Shown here: in pieces, positions 24,461-33,132 of the stretch
How positions within the stretch are numbered: the stretch's first letter is position 1
Layout of the letters: every line of letters begins with the position of its first letter
DNA from: Nitriliruptor sp040882055
GTDB lineage: Bacteria; Actinomycetota; Nitriliruptoria; Nitriliruptorales; Nitriliruptoraceae
Length of the DNA stretch: 64,000 nt
Reading direction: 5' to 3'
Assembly (NCBI GenBank): GCA_040882055.1
Contig: JBBECA010000076.1
Location: 1 to 64,000 of the forward strand
The notes under the pieces: generated by a model
What the model saw: only the letters and a program-made list of their open reading frames with translations
Database searches by the model: none
What the model was told of the DNA's origin: nothing
Translations under genes and position numbers: made by a program

Positions 24461-25539
24461 GCGACGCGCTCACCGATCGGCACCTGGCCGACGTCCGGGA
24501 CGCGGATGCCTTCGACGTCCCAGCCGTCCACGCGTGGCTGCACGACGAGGTCGCCGACCTGCCCGACGCGCTGCCGGAGGTGCGCCAGTTCACCGGCGGC
24601 GCGTCCAACCTGACCTACCTGTTGCGCTACCCGGACCGCGAGCTCGTCCTCCGCCGGCCGCCGATCGGCGCCAAGCCCACGTCCGGGCACGACGTGCTGC
24701 GCGAGGCGCGCATCCAGGAACGCCTGGCGCCGGTCTTCCCCTACGTCCCCCGCGTCGTGGCGACGGCGAAGGGCCACCCCGCGGTCGGGAGCGACGTGGC
24801 GGTGGCCGAGCGGGTCCACGGCACGATCCTGCGCTCGCGCATCCCCTCGGCGCTCGCGCTCGACGCCGCCGCTGCCCGCCGGCTGTCGGAGCAGCTCGTC
24901 GACCGCTTCGTCGACCTGCACGCCGTCGACCCGGTCGCCGCCGGGATCGAGGAGTTCGGGCGAGGTCCGGGGTACGTCGAACGTCAGATCGCGGGCTGGT
25001 CCCGTCGGTACCGCGCCGCCCGCACCCGCAACGTGCCGAGCTTCGAACGCGTGATGGCGTGGCTCGAGGAGCACCGTCCCGACGACGCCGGGGCGTGCGT
25101 GGTGCACGGCGACTGGCGCTTCGACAACCTCGTGCTCGCGCCCGACGATCCGTCGGCGATCGTGGGGGTCCTCGACTGGGAACTCGCCACGGTGGGTGAC
25201 CCGTTGATGGACCTCGGCGCGTCGCTGGCGTACTGGGTCCAGGCCGACGACCCCCGCGCCTTCCGGATGCTGCGGCGGCAGCCGACCGACGCCCCCGGGA
25301 TGCTCACCCGCGCCGAGGTCGTCGCCCGTTACCTCGCGGCCACGGGACGGCAGCTGGCACCGGATGCCTGGCGGTTCTACGAGATCTACGGGCTCTTCCG
25401 CCTGGCGGTGATCATCGAACAGATCCACGCGCGTGACGTGGCGAGCCCGTCACGGAACCCCGCCTTCAGGTGGTTCTGGCTCGGGGTCCACGTGCTGCAC
25501 CGGCGCTGCCTGCGCCTCATCCGTTCCGGAGGTTCCTGA
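24457..25539 (+). CDS. Aminoglycoside-phosphotransferase-fold kinase (LvaA-like)
   Basis: 360 residues. The kinase-like fold has 'QFTGGASNLTYLLRYPDRELVLRRPP' (nucleotide loop and Lys region), 'VVHGDWRFDNLVL' (catalytic loop, with Asp and Asn) and 'GVLDWELATVGDPLMDLG' (Mg2+ Asp). This matches the APH domain fused to or placed beside acyl-CoA dehydrogenases in ACAD10/ACAD11 and Pseudomonas Lva systems, where it phosphorylates 4-hydroxyacyl-CoA. The start overlaps the dehydrogenase stop, and the stop overlaps the next gene's ATG by 1 nt. Confidence 0.9.
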   Translation: MSDALTDRHLADVRDADAFDVPAVHAWLHDEVADLPDALPEVRQFTGGASNLTYLLRYPDRELVLRRPPIGAKPTSGHDVLREARIQERLAPVFPYVPRVVATAKGHPAVGSDVAVAERVHGTILRSRIPSALALDAAAARRLSEQLVDRFVDLHAVDPVAAGIEEFGRGPGYVERQIAGWSRRYRAARTRNVPSFERVMAWLEEHRPDDAGACVVHGDWRFDNLVLAPDDPSAIVGVLDWELATVGDPLMDLGASLAYWVQADDPRAFRMLRRQPTDAPGMLTRAEVVARYLAATGRQLAPDAWRFYEIYGLFRLAVIIEQIHARDVASPSRNPAFRWFWLGVHVLHRRCLRLIRSGGS

Positions 25540-26198
25540 TGGCCGTCGTCCTGCTCGTTCGCCACGGCCAGGCCTCGTTCGGCGCAGCGGACTACGACGT
25601 CCTCTCCGACACCGGCCACCGCCAGGCCGACATCGTCGCCGAGCGGCTGGAAGCCACCGGGGTCTCCAGCGTCGTCCACGGTGCGATGGTCCGCCAGCGC
25701 GACACCGCCGCCCCGATCCTGCGGCGCACCGGGTTGACGGCGGTCGAGGACGGACGTTTCGACGAGTACGACCACGTCGAGCTGGTCCGGCAGGTCGCTG
25801 CCGACCCCGACGCGCTACCGCCGGAGGCTCGCCAGGACGACCCGCGTCGGGCCTTCCAGGCTGTGCTCGAGGTCGCGCTCGAGCGCTGGATCGCCGGGGA
25901 TCACGGCGACGAACACGAGAGCTTCGTCGGCTTCCGACAGCGCGTGCGCGACGGGCTGACCGCGTTGACGGGCGGTCTCGACGGCACGGTCGCCGTGGTG
26001 ACCTCCGGTGGGGTCATCTCGGCGGTCTGTGCCGATGCGCTCGGCCTCGACCCGGCGGGCTGGGCCCGGCTCAACACCGTCATCGTGAACTCGTCGATCA
26101 CCAAGCTCGTGGTCGGTCGCCGCGGGACGACGCTCGTCACCGTCAACGACCACGCCCACCTCGAACCGCACGGACCGGCCCTGCTGACCTACCGCTGA
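25539..26198 (+). CDS. Histidine phosphatase superfamily protein
   Basis: 219 residues. The N-terminal RHG motif (LVRHGQASFG, residues 7-10) supplies the phospho-accepting His, and 'TSGGVISAVC' is the second His-region seen in the family, although His is replaced here by Gly-Gly in the second motif as far as I can read. The family includes phosphoglycerate mutases and small-molecule phosphatases. ATG 25539 overlaps the kinase stop (TGATG) and follows GGAGG, so it is the third gene of the dehydrogenase-kinase operon. A phosphatase for the kinase product or by-product is plausible but not shown. Confidence 0.85.
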   Translation: MAVVLLVRHGQASFGAADYDVLSDTGHRQADIVAERLEATGVSSVVHGAMVRQRDTAAPILRRTGLTAVEDGRFDEYDHVELVRQVAADPDALPPEARQDDPRRAFQAVLEVALERWIAGDHGDEHESFVGFRQRVRDGLTALTGGLDGTVAVVTSGGVISAVCADALGLDPAGWARLNTVIVNSSITKLVVGRRGTTLVTVNDHAHLEPHGPALLTYR

Positions 26199-26206
26199 GC
26201 CGGGGG

Positions 26207-27157
26207 TCAGCGGGAGGCGTCGTCCTCGGTGTGGCCGGTGATCCGGTCGACCTCGGCGATCTCGTCGGCGTCGAGCTGCCAGCCCACCGCGGCGACGTTG
26301 GCGCGGACCTGGTCGGGCCGCGTCGCGCCGGCGATGACCGACGCCACCGGACCCTGTCCGGCGAGCCACGAGAAGGCGAGCTCGAGGATCGAACGGTCGC
26401 GGGCCTCGGCGAACGCCTGGAGCCGACGTGTGGTCTCGAGCCGTTCGTCGCTCAACCGTTCGGCACGCTGGTGGTCGGGGGCGGAGGCGAGGCGCCAGGC
26501 CGGGTCCTCGGCCTCGCCGCTGGTGTACTTCCCGGTGAGCAGTCCGGATGCGAGCGGGAAGTAGGGCAGCACCGCGAGCCCGTGCCGCTCGATGGCCGGC
26601 AGGTTCCCGTGCTCGATGTCGCGATCGAGCAGGCTCCAGTGGTCCTGGGCGCACACGAACCGGGTCCCGTCGGTCGCCGCCGCGTCGGCCTCGTCGACCT
26701 GGTCGGCGTGGAGGTTCGAGTGCCCGATCTCACGGACCCAGCCGGCGGTCACGAGCTCGTGCAGCGCACCGAGCGTCTCGGCGATCGGGACGTCGGGGTC
26801 GGGCTGGTGGAGCTGGTAGAGGTCGATGTGGTCGCTGCCGAGCCGGCGGAGGCTCGCCTCGCAGGCGCTGCGCACGTAGGACGGGTGTGCCCCACGCCGC
26901 TCGCTGTCGAGCTCCATCCCGAACTTGGTCGCGACCACGACCTCGCCGCGGTGGCGACCGAGCGCCGCTCCGAGCAGCTCCTCGGACCAGCCGCGGTCAC
27001 CGTTGTAGACGTCGGCGGTGTCGAACAGGGTGATGCCCTGGTCGAGGGCGGCCTCGACGACCGGTCGCGTCCCGTCGAGGCCGAGCCGGCGACCGAAGTT
27101 GTTGCAGCCGAGGCCGACGAGCGACACCTCGAGCGAACCGATCCGACGGGTCGCCAT
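26207..27157 (-). CDS. Aldo/keto reductase
   Basis: 316 residues. A TIM-barrel NADPH-dependent reductase: 'TLFDTADVYNG' (catalytic Asp and Tyr), 'VVVATKFG' (Lys), 'DLYQLHQPDP' (His) and a C-terminal 'SVIAGATRPDQVRANV' cofactor segment. It reduces carbonyls; the substrate is not predictable. ATG 27157 overlaps the stop of the MFS gene (TGATG), so it is translated from the same mRNA. It ends 8 nt from the convergent phosphatase gene. Confidence 0.9.
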   Translation of the reverse strand: MATRRIGSLEVSLVGLGCNNFGRRLGLDGTRPVVEAALDQGITLFDTADVYNGDRGWSEELLGAALGRHRGEVVVATKFGMELDSERRGAHPSYVRSACEASLRRLGSDHIDLYQLHQPDPDVPIAETLGALHELVTAGWVREIGHSNLHADQVDEADAAATDGTRFVCAQDHWSLLDRDIEHGNLPAIERHGLAVLPYFPLASGLLTGKYTSGEAEDPAWRLASAPDHQRAERLSDERLETTRRLQAFAEARDRSILELAFSWLAGQGPVASVIAGATRPDQVRANVAAVGWQLDADEIAEVDRITGHTEDDASR

Positions 27158-28476
27158 CAGACGACCTCGTGGTCGGTGATGGCGTCGGCACGTTCGTCCG
27201 CCGTCGGCTGTGGGATGAGCCGCTGGAAGAGCTGCCCACGTTCGGCGTACAGCACGAGCCCGAAGGCCAGCAGGCCGTACCCGAGGAAACCGAACGACAG
27301 CGGCAGGATCGTGCCGTCGAAGGTGCGGTCCAGCAGCGCGCCGAGCAGGGCGCCGACGGCGATCTGGGTGGCACCGATCACGGCCGCCGCCGTCCCGGCG
27401 ATGGCGCCCATCGGGGTCATGGCGATGGTGTTGAAGTTCGGGATGAGCAGGGCGTGCGAGATGAGCATGGCGGCGATGCCGAGCAGGAACAGCCACAACG
27501 GCGGCCGACCACCCGTCGTCACCGCCAGAACGACGAGGGAGGCTGCGGCGAGGAGGTAGCCGACGAGGACCCCGTGGGCGAGCCGACGGGTCCCGATCCG
27601 CTCGACGACCCGGCCGTTGGCGATCATGGCCACGCCCATGACGGCGGCCAGGCCGCCGAAGATCAGCGGGAAGCGGTCACCTTCGTCGAAGACCTGGCTG
27701 TAGATCAGCTCGCTGCTGGCGAGGTAGGACGAGAAGACGCCGTACATCGAGGTGAGCGCGAGCGTGTAGCCGACGGTCTGTCGGTTGGAGACCACGACCT
27801 TGGCGGCAGCCGTGATGCGCCCGTAGGTCATCGGCAGCTGGTGCTCGGGCGCGAGCGTCTCGGGGATGCGCCGCGCCCACACCGCGGCGCCGATGGCCGC
27901 GAGCGCGGACCCGACCGCGAGCCACCGCCAGGACACGAACGTGGCGACGCCCGCCGCGATGCTCGGCGCGATGACCGGCACGAGGATGAAGACGGCCATG
28001 ATGAACGACATGGCCTTGGCCATCCGCTCGCCCTCGTAGGTGTCGCGCACGATGGCCAGGGTCACGACGCGTGGTCCCGCCGCGCCGAGCCCCCACACGA
28101 ACCGCGCGACGAGCAGGACGCCGAGGCTCGGTCCGATGGCCGTGATCAGCGCGGCGATGCCGTAGACGGCGTACCCGATGTGGAGCGCCCGCTTGCGGCC
28201 GTAACGGTCGGCGATGGGGCCGTAGACCAGCTGACCCGCGGCGAGGCCGAGGAAGTAGGTGGTGATCAGCCCGGTGACGGCCGTCGAGTTCGCCGCCAGA
28301 CCGAGGTCGGTCCGGATGCTGTCGTAGACCGGCAACAGCAGGTCGATGCCCAGCGCCGCCAGCGCCATCGACAGCGCGAGGAAGCTGGTCAGCTCGATGC
28401 GCCCGGGGCTCGGACGGCCGGGGGCGCGTGGGATCTGGCCACCGCGCGTCGGCGGTGGAACGGTGCGGGCGGACAA
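27157..28476 (-). CDS. MFS multidrug efflux transporter, Bcr/CflA type
   Basis: 439 residues with about 12 membrane helices. 'GPIADRYGRKRALHIGY' is the loop 2-3 signature of the major facilitator superfamily, and 'ARFVWGLGAAGPRVVTLAIVRD' matches the Bcr/CflA drug-resistance branch. Export of drugs or small metabolites by proton antiport is expected. It is first in a two-gene unit with the aldo/keto reductase. Two palindromes lie upstream at 28546-28566, suggesting repressor control. Confidence 0.88.
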   Translation of the reverse strand: MSARTVPPPTRGGQIPRAPGRPSPGRIELTSFLALSMALAALGIDLLLPVYDSIRTDLGLAANSTAVTGLITTYFLGLAAGQLVYGPIADRYGRKRALHIGYAVYGIAALITAIGPSLGVLLVARFVWGLGAAGPRVVTLAIVRDTYEGERMAKAMSFIMAVFILVPVIAPSIAAGVATFVSWRWLAVGSALAAIGAAVWARRIPETLAPEHQLPMTYGRITAAAKVVVSNRQTVGYTLALTSMYGVFSSYLASSELIYSQVFDEGDRFPLIFGGLAAVMGVAMIANGRVVERIGTRRLAHGVLVGYLLAAASLVVLAVTTGGRPPLWLFLLGIAAMLISHALLIPNFNTIAMTPMGAIAGTAAAVIGATQIAVGALLGALLDRTFDGTILPLSFGFLGYGLLAFGLVLYAERGQLFQRLIPQPTADERADAITDHEVV

Positions 28477-28545
28477 GGGGCGTTCCTGACGTGCAGCGCG
28501 GGCCGGCGGAGCGGAGGTGGTGCCGTGGTGGCGAAACCGCAGGAA

Positions 28546-28571
28546 AGAGATCTCTCGACGTCGAGACAGTA
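28546..28571 (-). promoter_or_regulatory. Overlapping palindromes beside a TACTGT -10 box
   Basis: A 10-bp palindrome AGAGATCTCT (28546-28555) and a 14-bp palindrome TCTCGACGTCGAGA (28553-28566) overlap. The minus-strand box TACTGT spans 28571-28566. The palindromes would lie at or just after the start of transcription of the MFS gene, a typical repressor position. Confidence 0.45.
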
Positions 28572-28671
28572 CCTGCCCAGCTCCGGGCGCGAGCCCACAC
28601 GGACGGTGGCCCGGACGCCGCGAGGGGCGAACCGGGCCACCGGGTGGTGCGAGGGGTACGTCAGCGAGCGC

Positions 28672-29343
28672 TCAACGGCGCGGCGTGCTCGGGGGCGTGG
28701 TCGGGGTGGTGGTCGGCGACGGTGCCGCGGTGGGGACCCGGCCGGAGCCCGAGCCATCCTGGGCCTCGGACTTGACGTCCTCGGCAGCCCGCTGCGCTTC
28801 GTCGCGGACGTCGATCGCGGCGTCCTTCGCCTCGGCCGTGACGTCCTGGGCCGCGTGCTGGGCTTCGTCGGCGACGTTCCTGGCGCTCGAGACCGCCTGT
28901 TGCTTGACGTCCTGGGCGCGCTCGACGGCCTGTTCCTTGGCCGACTTCGCGCGCTGGGTGACGTCGCCGCTGACCGACTGCGCCTTGGTCTGGGCCTGCG
29001 TGACGATCTCCTGGCGGCGCTGCTCACCACGGTCCGGGTCGGCGAGGTACGCCGCCACGGCGCCCGCGCCGAGGCCGACGGTCATCCAGAACAGCCGGCG
29101 CGGCCAGGTCGTGGCCGACGCGCTGACCTCGAGCTCGTCGAGGCGTCCGGTGACCCCGCCGGTGTCGCCGGCGATCTCGTCGAGCCGGTCGGTCAGGTGG
29201 GACTCGGTGGCGTCGAGCTTGCGGCTCAGCTTGCCGATCTCACGGAGGACCGAGCCCTCGTTGGAGCCCACCGCTTCGGCGGTCCGGTCACGGACGCGGT
29301 CCATCTGGTCGGTGAGGATGTCGGGGAGACGGTCGAGCTGCAT
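28672..29343 (-). CDS. YtxH-like membrane-anchored coiled-coil protein
   Basis: 223 residues. An N-terminal helical region (1-75), one membrane helix (about 84-100: FWMTVGLGAGAVAAYLADP), then a long charged helix of Ala/Lys/Gln/Asp-rich repeats (about 105-190) of the YtxH or apolipoprotein-like type, with 11-residue periodicity (AQDVKQQAVSS, AQDVTAEAKDA). The end is a Pro/Thr-rich tail. A stress or envelope-associated role is known for some YtxH proteins, but the function is not established. ATG 29343 follows AAGGGA by about 6 nt. Confidence 0.8.
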   Translation of the reverse strand: MQLDRLPDILTDQMDRVRDRTAEAVGSNEGSVLREIGKLSRKLDATESHLTDRLDEIAGDTGGVTGRLDELEVSASATTWPRRLFWMTVGLGAGAVAAYLADPDRGEQRRQEIVTQAQTKAQSVSGDVTQRAKSAKEQAVERAQDVKQQAVSSARNVADEAQHAAQDVTAEAKDAAIDVRDEAQRAAEDVKSEAQDGSGSGRVPTAAPSPTTTPTTPPSTPRR

Positions 29344-29515
29344 GGGGGTCCCTTCGTCGGACGGTCTGCGGACGCGTCGCTGCCACGGTGCGTGACGGCG
29401 ACCTCGACACCACGGTGACACCTGCCGTGGCGCGCGGCAGCTGTCCGAGGGGGTCCGACGGTCGGGGTCGCCGGTGCTCACGTCCGTCCGGACGGGGTCC
29501 GCTGGAGGCCGGTGG

Positions 29516-30313
29516 TCAGTAGCCCCGCTCACCGCTGGCGCGGCCGATACGGCTGGCGATGGCCCGGTACAGCGGGGGCGCCAGGTGCCGGAGCACGACG
29601 AAGGCGCGGTACCAGCCGGGCACGGTGCGCTCCGGCACCCCCGTGCGCAGCACCTCGACGACGCGCTTCGCGACGTCGTCGGGCTCGCCCACGAGCCGGC
29701 CCATCGGGCCGCCGGTCAGGTGGGTCTGCGGGAAGCCCTCGGTGACGATGAAGCCCGGGTTGAGCTGGCAGACGGTGATGTCGCGGGAGGCCCAGGACAG
29801 CGACAGCGCCTCGGACAACCCGACGACGCCGAACTTGCTGGCGGCGTACCCCGCGGGACCGATCCCGATCTTGCCGGCCACGGACGCGACGTTGACGACC
29901 CGCGCGGGCGCGCTGGCCTCGAGGAGGTCCGCGAACGCGGCCATGCAGCGCACCGTGCCGAGCAGGTTCACATCCAAGGTCCGGAGCGCATCGTCGAGGT
30001 CGTCACGGCCCACGAACGCCCCGCCACCCACGCCCGCGTTGTTGATCAGCGCGTGGCACGCGCCGAACTCGTCGCGGACACGCGCCGCGAGCGCGTCGAC
30101 GGCGGCGGTGTCGGTCACGTCCGCCTCGTGGGGGACGAGGCGCCCGCGTTCACCCGCGAGCTCAGCGGCCAACGCCGTCAACCGGTCGCTGCGCCGGGCG
30201 ACGGCCACGACCGTCATCCCGAGCCGGACCAGACGCCGCGCCGTCGCTTCGCCGAGCCCGCTCGATGCGCCGGTCACGACCACGATCCTGCCCTCGGGGG
30301 ATGCCCAGCTCAC
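29516..30313 (-). CDS. Short-chain dehydrogenase/reductase (SDR)
   Basis: 265 residues. Classical SDR: the NAD(P)-binding TGASSGLG (14-21), NNAGVGG, the catalytic Ser in VNVASVAG and Tyr-Ala-Ala-Ser-Lys (about 155-159). The C-terminal tail is basic. The reaction is oxidation or reduction of an alcohol/ketone; substrate not predictable. The GTG at 30313 is divergent from the VOC gene 206 nt away. Confidence 0.92.
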   Translation of the reverse strand: MSWASPEGRIVVVTGASSGLGEATARRLVRLGMTVVAVARRSDRLTALAAELAGERGRLVPHEADVTDTAAVDALAARVRDEFGACHALINNAGVGGGAFVGRDDLDDALRTLDVNLLGTVRCMAAFADLLEASAPARVVNVASVAGKIGIGPAGYAASKFGVVGLSEALSLSWASRDITVCQLNPGFIVTEGFPQTHLTGGPMGRLVGEPDDVAKRVVEVLRTGVPERTVPGWYRAFVVLRHLAPPLYRAIASRIGRASGERGY

Positions 30314-30439
30314 GGTCCTCGTCTCCTCGGTCGGGGTGGTGGCGAGGGCCGGAGCGTCGCACGCCGGCCGTGCGGAGCGGGAACCGAGCGCGTGGCGTGG
30401 TCCGCCGCCCGGCCTCGCGCCGAGACGGGAGGTCGGTGG

Positions 30440-30465
30440 CAGATAGGTGACGTGTCAGATAACGT
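30440..30465 (+). promoter_or_regulatory. Putative promoter TAACGT with CAGATA direct repeats
   Basis: CAGATA occurs at 30440-30445 and 30456-30461, 16 bp apart. The second copy runs into TAACGT (30460-30465), a possible -10 box for the VOC gene with a leader of about 48 nt. Confidence 0.3.
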
Positions 30466-30519
30466 GGGTCTCCGGTCGACGTGACGCGCGGATGACCGCC
30501 GCGCCCGGAGGATCGTCCC

Positions 30520-31035
30520 GTGGGCATCACCCGTCTCAACCACGCCGTGCTCTACGTGCGTGACGCCGAGCGGCACGCCCGCTTCTACGCCGACGTCCTC
30601 GGCTTCCACGAGGTGGTCCGCATGTCGCTCGGAGGCGGCCGGCAGGGGGTCTTCATGCGTGCGCCCGGTTCGACCAACGACCACGACGTCGCGTTCTTCG
30701 GCCTCGGCGCGGAGCTCGGCGACTCGACCGCAGGTCGGGCGACGGTGGGGCTCTACCACCTCGCCTGGGAGGTCCCGACCCTGGCCGACCTCGCCGACCA
30801 CGCCGCCAAGCTGTCGGCGGCTGGTGCGCTCGTCGGTGCCAGCGACCACGTCGCCACCAAGGCTCTCTACGCCCGGGACCCCGACGGGCTCGAGTTCGAG
30901 GTGAGCTGGATCGTCCCGGTGGAGCTGCTCGGTGACGGTGAGGCCGACGAGCCGACCATCGCGCCGCTCGACCTCGACGCGGACATCGCCCGTTTCGGAG
31001 CCGAGACGCGGGGCCAGGTCACGGTCCCCGGCTGA
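30520..31035 (+). CDS. VOC family dioxygenase or glyoxalase-like protein
   Basis: 171 residues. Two beta-alpha-beta-beta-beta modules of the vicinal-oxygen-chelate fold: His8 in LNHAVLYVRD, a second His in YHLAWEV and Glu in 'DGLEFEVSW' fit a 2-His-1-carboxylate metal site. This resembles extradiol dioxygenase, catechol-2,3-dioxygenase-like or glyoxalase proteins. GTG 30520 is supported by GGAGG upstream (30509-30513). The C-terminal 40 residues are acidic and extra to the domain. Exact reaction unknown. Confidence 0.88.
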   Translation: MGITRLNHAVLYVRDAERHARFYADVLGFHEVVRMSLGGGRQGVFMRAPGSTNDHDVAFFGLGAELGDSTAGRATVGLYHLAWEVPTLADLADHAAKLSAAGALVGASDHVATKALYARDPDGLEFEVSWIVPVELLGDGEADEPTIAPLDLDADIARFGAETRGQVTVPG

Positions 31036-31051
31036 TCCCCCGCGCCCTCGC

Positions 31052-32932
31052 TCACCTGTCGGCGAGCCGGATCAGGAGGTCCGCAGCGATGGGCGCCGCC
31101 GCCCGGCCGCCGAACGCATCCTCGGTCTCGGCGACGAGCACGGCGAACGCCACGTCGCCCTGCCAGCCGGTGACCCAGGCGTGGGTCCGGGGTGGGGTCT
31201 GGTCGCCGTACTCGGCGCTGCCGGTCTTGGCGTGGACGGGCTCACCGGGGACGTCCGCGAGGACGGTCGCGCTGCCCTCGGTGACCACCGCGCGCATCAA
31301 GCCAGGAAGCTCGTCGGCGACGGCATCGGGGAGCGGGGTGGACGTGGGTGCCGCATCCTCCTCGAGGACCAGCGACGGCGGCAGCGCGGCACCGCGGGCG
31401 GCCGCGGCGGCCAGCTCGGCGACCGCGAACGGGCTGACGAGGACCTGCCCCTGACCGATCGCGCTGGCCGCGAGGTCGGTGCCGCCCTCGGTCGCCGGGA
31501 CCTCCGCTCCGGTGGCCACCACACCGAGCTCCGGACCGCTGCCGAGCCCGAACGCGCTGGCGGCGTCGCGTAGGGCCGACGGCGGCAGGTCGCGGGACAG
31601 CTCGACGAAGGCGGTGTTGCACGAGCTCGCGAACGCGGTGCGGAACGGGACCTCGCCGAGCGCCTGGTCCTCGGCGTTGCGGAAGTCCCGTCCGTCGACG
31701 GTGGTGGTCGCCGGGCAGGTGATCGGGTCGTCGACCTCCAGACCCGTCTGGAGCAGCGCAGCCGTGGTGACGATCTTGAAGGTCGACCCTGGCGGGTAGC
31801 GGCCCGTGAGCGCGAGGTCCAGGCCTCCCGATGCCGGGCCGTTGGCGACCGCGAGGACGTGCCCGTCGCTGATCCTGATCGCCACGATGGCGGTCGGGAA
31901 CTCCTCCTGTCCGGCGAGCGCGGCATCGGCTGCCGTCTGCACGTCGGGGTCCAAGGACACGGTGACGGGGGCCCCGGGTTCCGGGTCCACGGAGAACAGC
32001 TCCTCACCGTCCGCTTCGCCGTCGGCGGGGACGGCGAGGACCTCGAGCCCCGGGCGGCCGCCGAGCTGCTCGTCGTAGGTGCGTTGCAGCCCCGAGAGCC
32101 CGGCCACGTCCCCAGCGGCGTAGCGGTCGGGATCCTCCTCGATGAGCTCGGCCGTCACCGGCCCGGCCCGGCCGAGGGTCGCCCGGGCGAACTCACGCGT
32201 CGGAGCCAGCTGCTGTTCCCCGCGTTGGAAGACGGCGCCGGGGATGGGCTGGAGCTGGTCGCGCAGGTCCTCGTACTCCGGTTCGCGCAGCGTCACGACG
32301 CGGACGAAGCGGTCCGGGTCGGCGTCCTCGATGCGCTCCTCGAGGCCGTCGAGGTCGAGGTCGAGGACGCCGCGGAGGCTGGTCACCGTGGCGTCGAGAC
32401 CGTCGACGCGCGACGGCTGGACCCCGACGTCGACGACCGGCCGCGCGGTCACGATCGGGGTGCCATCCTCCGCGACGACGTCGGCCCGTGGCGGCGTGGT
32501 GCGTCGGAGGGTCAGCACCTCGCCGTCGGCCAACCGCGGGTGTGCGACCTCCGCGGACCAGCGGACCCGCCAGCCCTCGTCGCCGCGATCCATCGGCGCG
32601 CTCACCTCGTAGGCCCAGACCCGGTCGCCGGGGAGGGCCCAGGTGAGCCCGAGCGTCGCGTCGGCCCGCGCGTCGTCCTCCTCGTCCTGCTCGACCGTAC
32701 GGAGCGCGACCGTCAGGTCCGCTCCACCGAGCCCCTCGCGCACCGCCTGCCACCCGGCGCTGGTCTCGCTCGGAGCGGCTACCGGCCCAGCGCCGGGATC
32801 GCCGTCGTCCCACGCGGCGGCGAAGGCCGCGGCCGCCTCGTCGGGGGGAGGTGGCCGCGACACCACCCACCAGACGGCCGCTGCTGCGATGGCGGCGAGC
32901 ACGAGGACGGCCGCGATGAGGCGCCCCGTCAC
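31052..32932 (-). CDS. Penicillin-binding protein with MecA_N/NTF2-like domain
   Basis: 626 residues. An N-terminal membrane helix (4-24) leads to an NTF2-like domain (about 30-130, MecA_N type), a dimerisation region and a C-terminal transpeptidase domain with Ser383-Thr-Phe-Lys386, Ser-Cys-Asn (SSCNTAF) and Lys-Thr-Gly (AKTGSAE). It is a class B PBP that cross-links peptidoglycan. MecA_N domains are also found in low-affinity, beta-lactam-tolerant PBPs, though that is not a prediction of resistance here. ATG 32932 overlaps the stop of the 67-residue gene by 4 nt. Confidence 0.9.
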   Translation of the reverse strand: MTGRLIAAVLVLAAIAAAAVWWVVSRPPPPDEAAAAFAAAWDDGDPGAGPVAAPSETSAGWQAVREGLGGADLTVALRTVEQDEEDDARADATLGLTWALPGDRVWAYEVSAPMDRGDEGWRVRWSAEVAHPRLADGEVLTLRRTTPPRADVVAEDGTPIVTARPVVDVGVQPSRVDGLDATVTSLRGVLDLDLDGLEERIEDADPDRFVRVVTLREPEYEDLRDQLQPIPGAVFQRGEQQLAPTREFARATLGRAGPVTAELIEEDPDRYAAGDVAGLSGLQRTYDEQLGGRPGLEVLAVPADGEADGEELFSVDPEPGAPVTVSLDPDVQTAADAALAGQEEFPTAIVAIRISDGHVLAVANGPASGGLDLALTGRYPPGSTFKIVTTAALLQTGLEVDDPITCPATTTVDGRDFRNAEDQALGEVPFRTAFASSCNTAFVELSRDLPPSALRDAASAFGLGSGPELGVVATGAEVPATEGGTDLAASAIGQGQVLVSPFAVAELAAAAARGAALPPSLVLEEDAAPTSTPLPDAVADELPGLMRAVVTEGSATVLADVPGEPVHAKTGSAEYGDQTPPRTHAWVTGWQGDVAFAVLVAETEDAFGGRAAAPIAADLLIRLADR

Positions 32933-33132
32933 GCGCGGTCCTCGGCACGGAGCGCCGCGAGTTCACGCTGGAGGGCAGCCCGGCGGGAGGCGAGGTGTTC
33001 GCGACCGCCACCGCTGTGCGGTGGCACCTCCGTCAGGTAGCGCTCGACGTCGGCGAGTTCGGCCGCGACAGCGGCGCGCGTGCGCCGCGGACGCTCCCGC
33101 GGCTGCCGGTCAGCGGTGGGGGTGCCGCTCAC
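32929..33132 (-). CDS. Small coiled-coil protein
   Basis: 67 residues, no family recognised. The first 20 residues are basic and Pro-rich; the rest is a charged helix (ELADVERYLTEV, then ASRRAALQRELAALRAED) that could form a coiled coil. Its start overlaps the upstream gene's stop by 4 nt and its stop overlaps the PBP start by 4 nt, which is the main reason to believe it is real. It may be a partner of the PBP. Confidence 0.6.
   Translation of the reverse strand: MSGTPTADRQPRERPRRTRAAVAAELADVERYLTEVPPHSGGGREHLASRRAALQRELAALRAEDRA

Noticed and set aside
27169..29418. Long plus-strand open frame spanning the MFS and YtxH-like genes
   Set aside because: Asp/Glu/Arg/Gly-rich antisense frame, a known effect of high GC; the minus-strand genes have clear family motifs.
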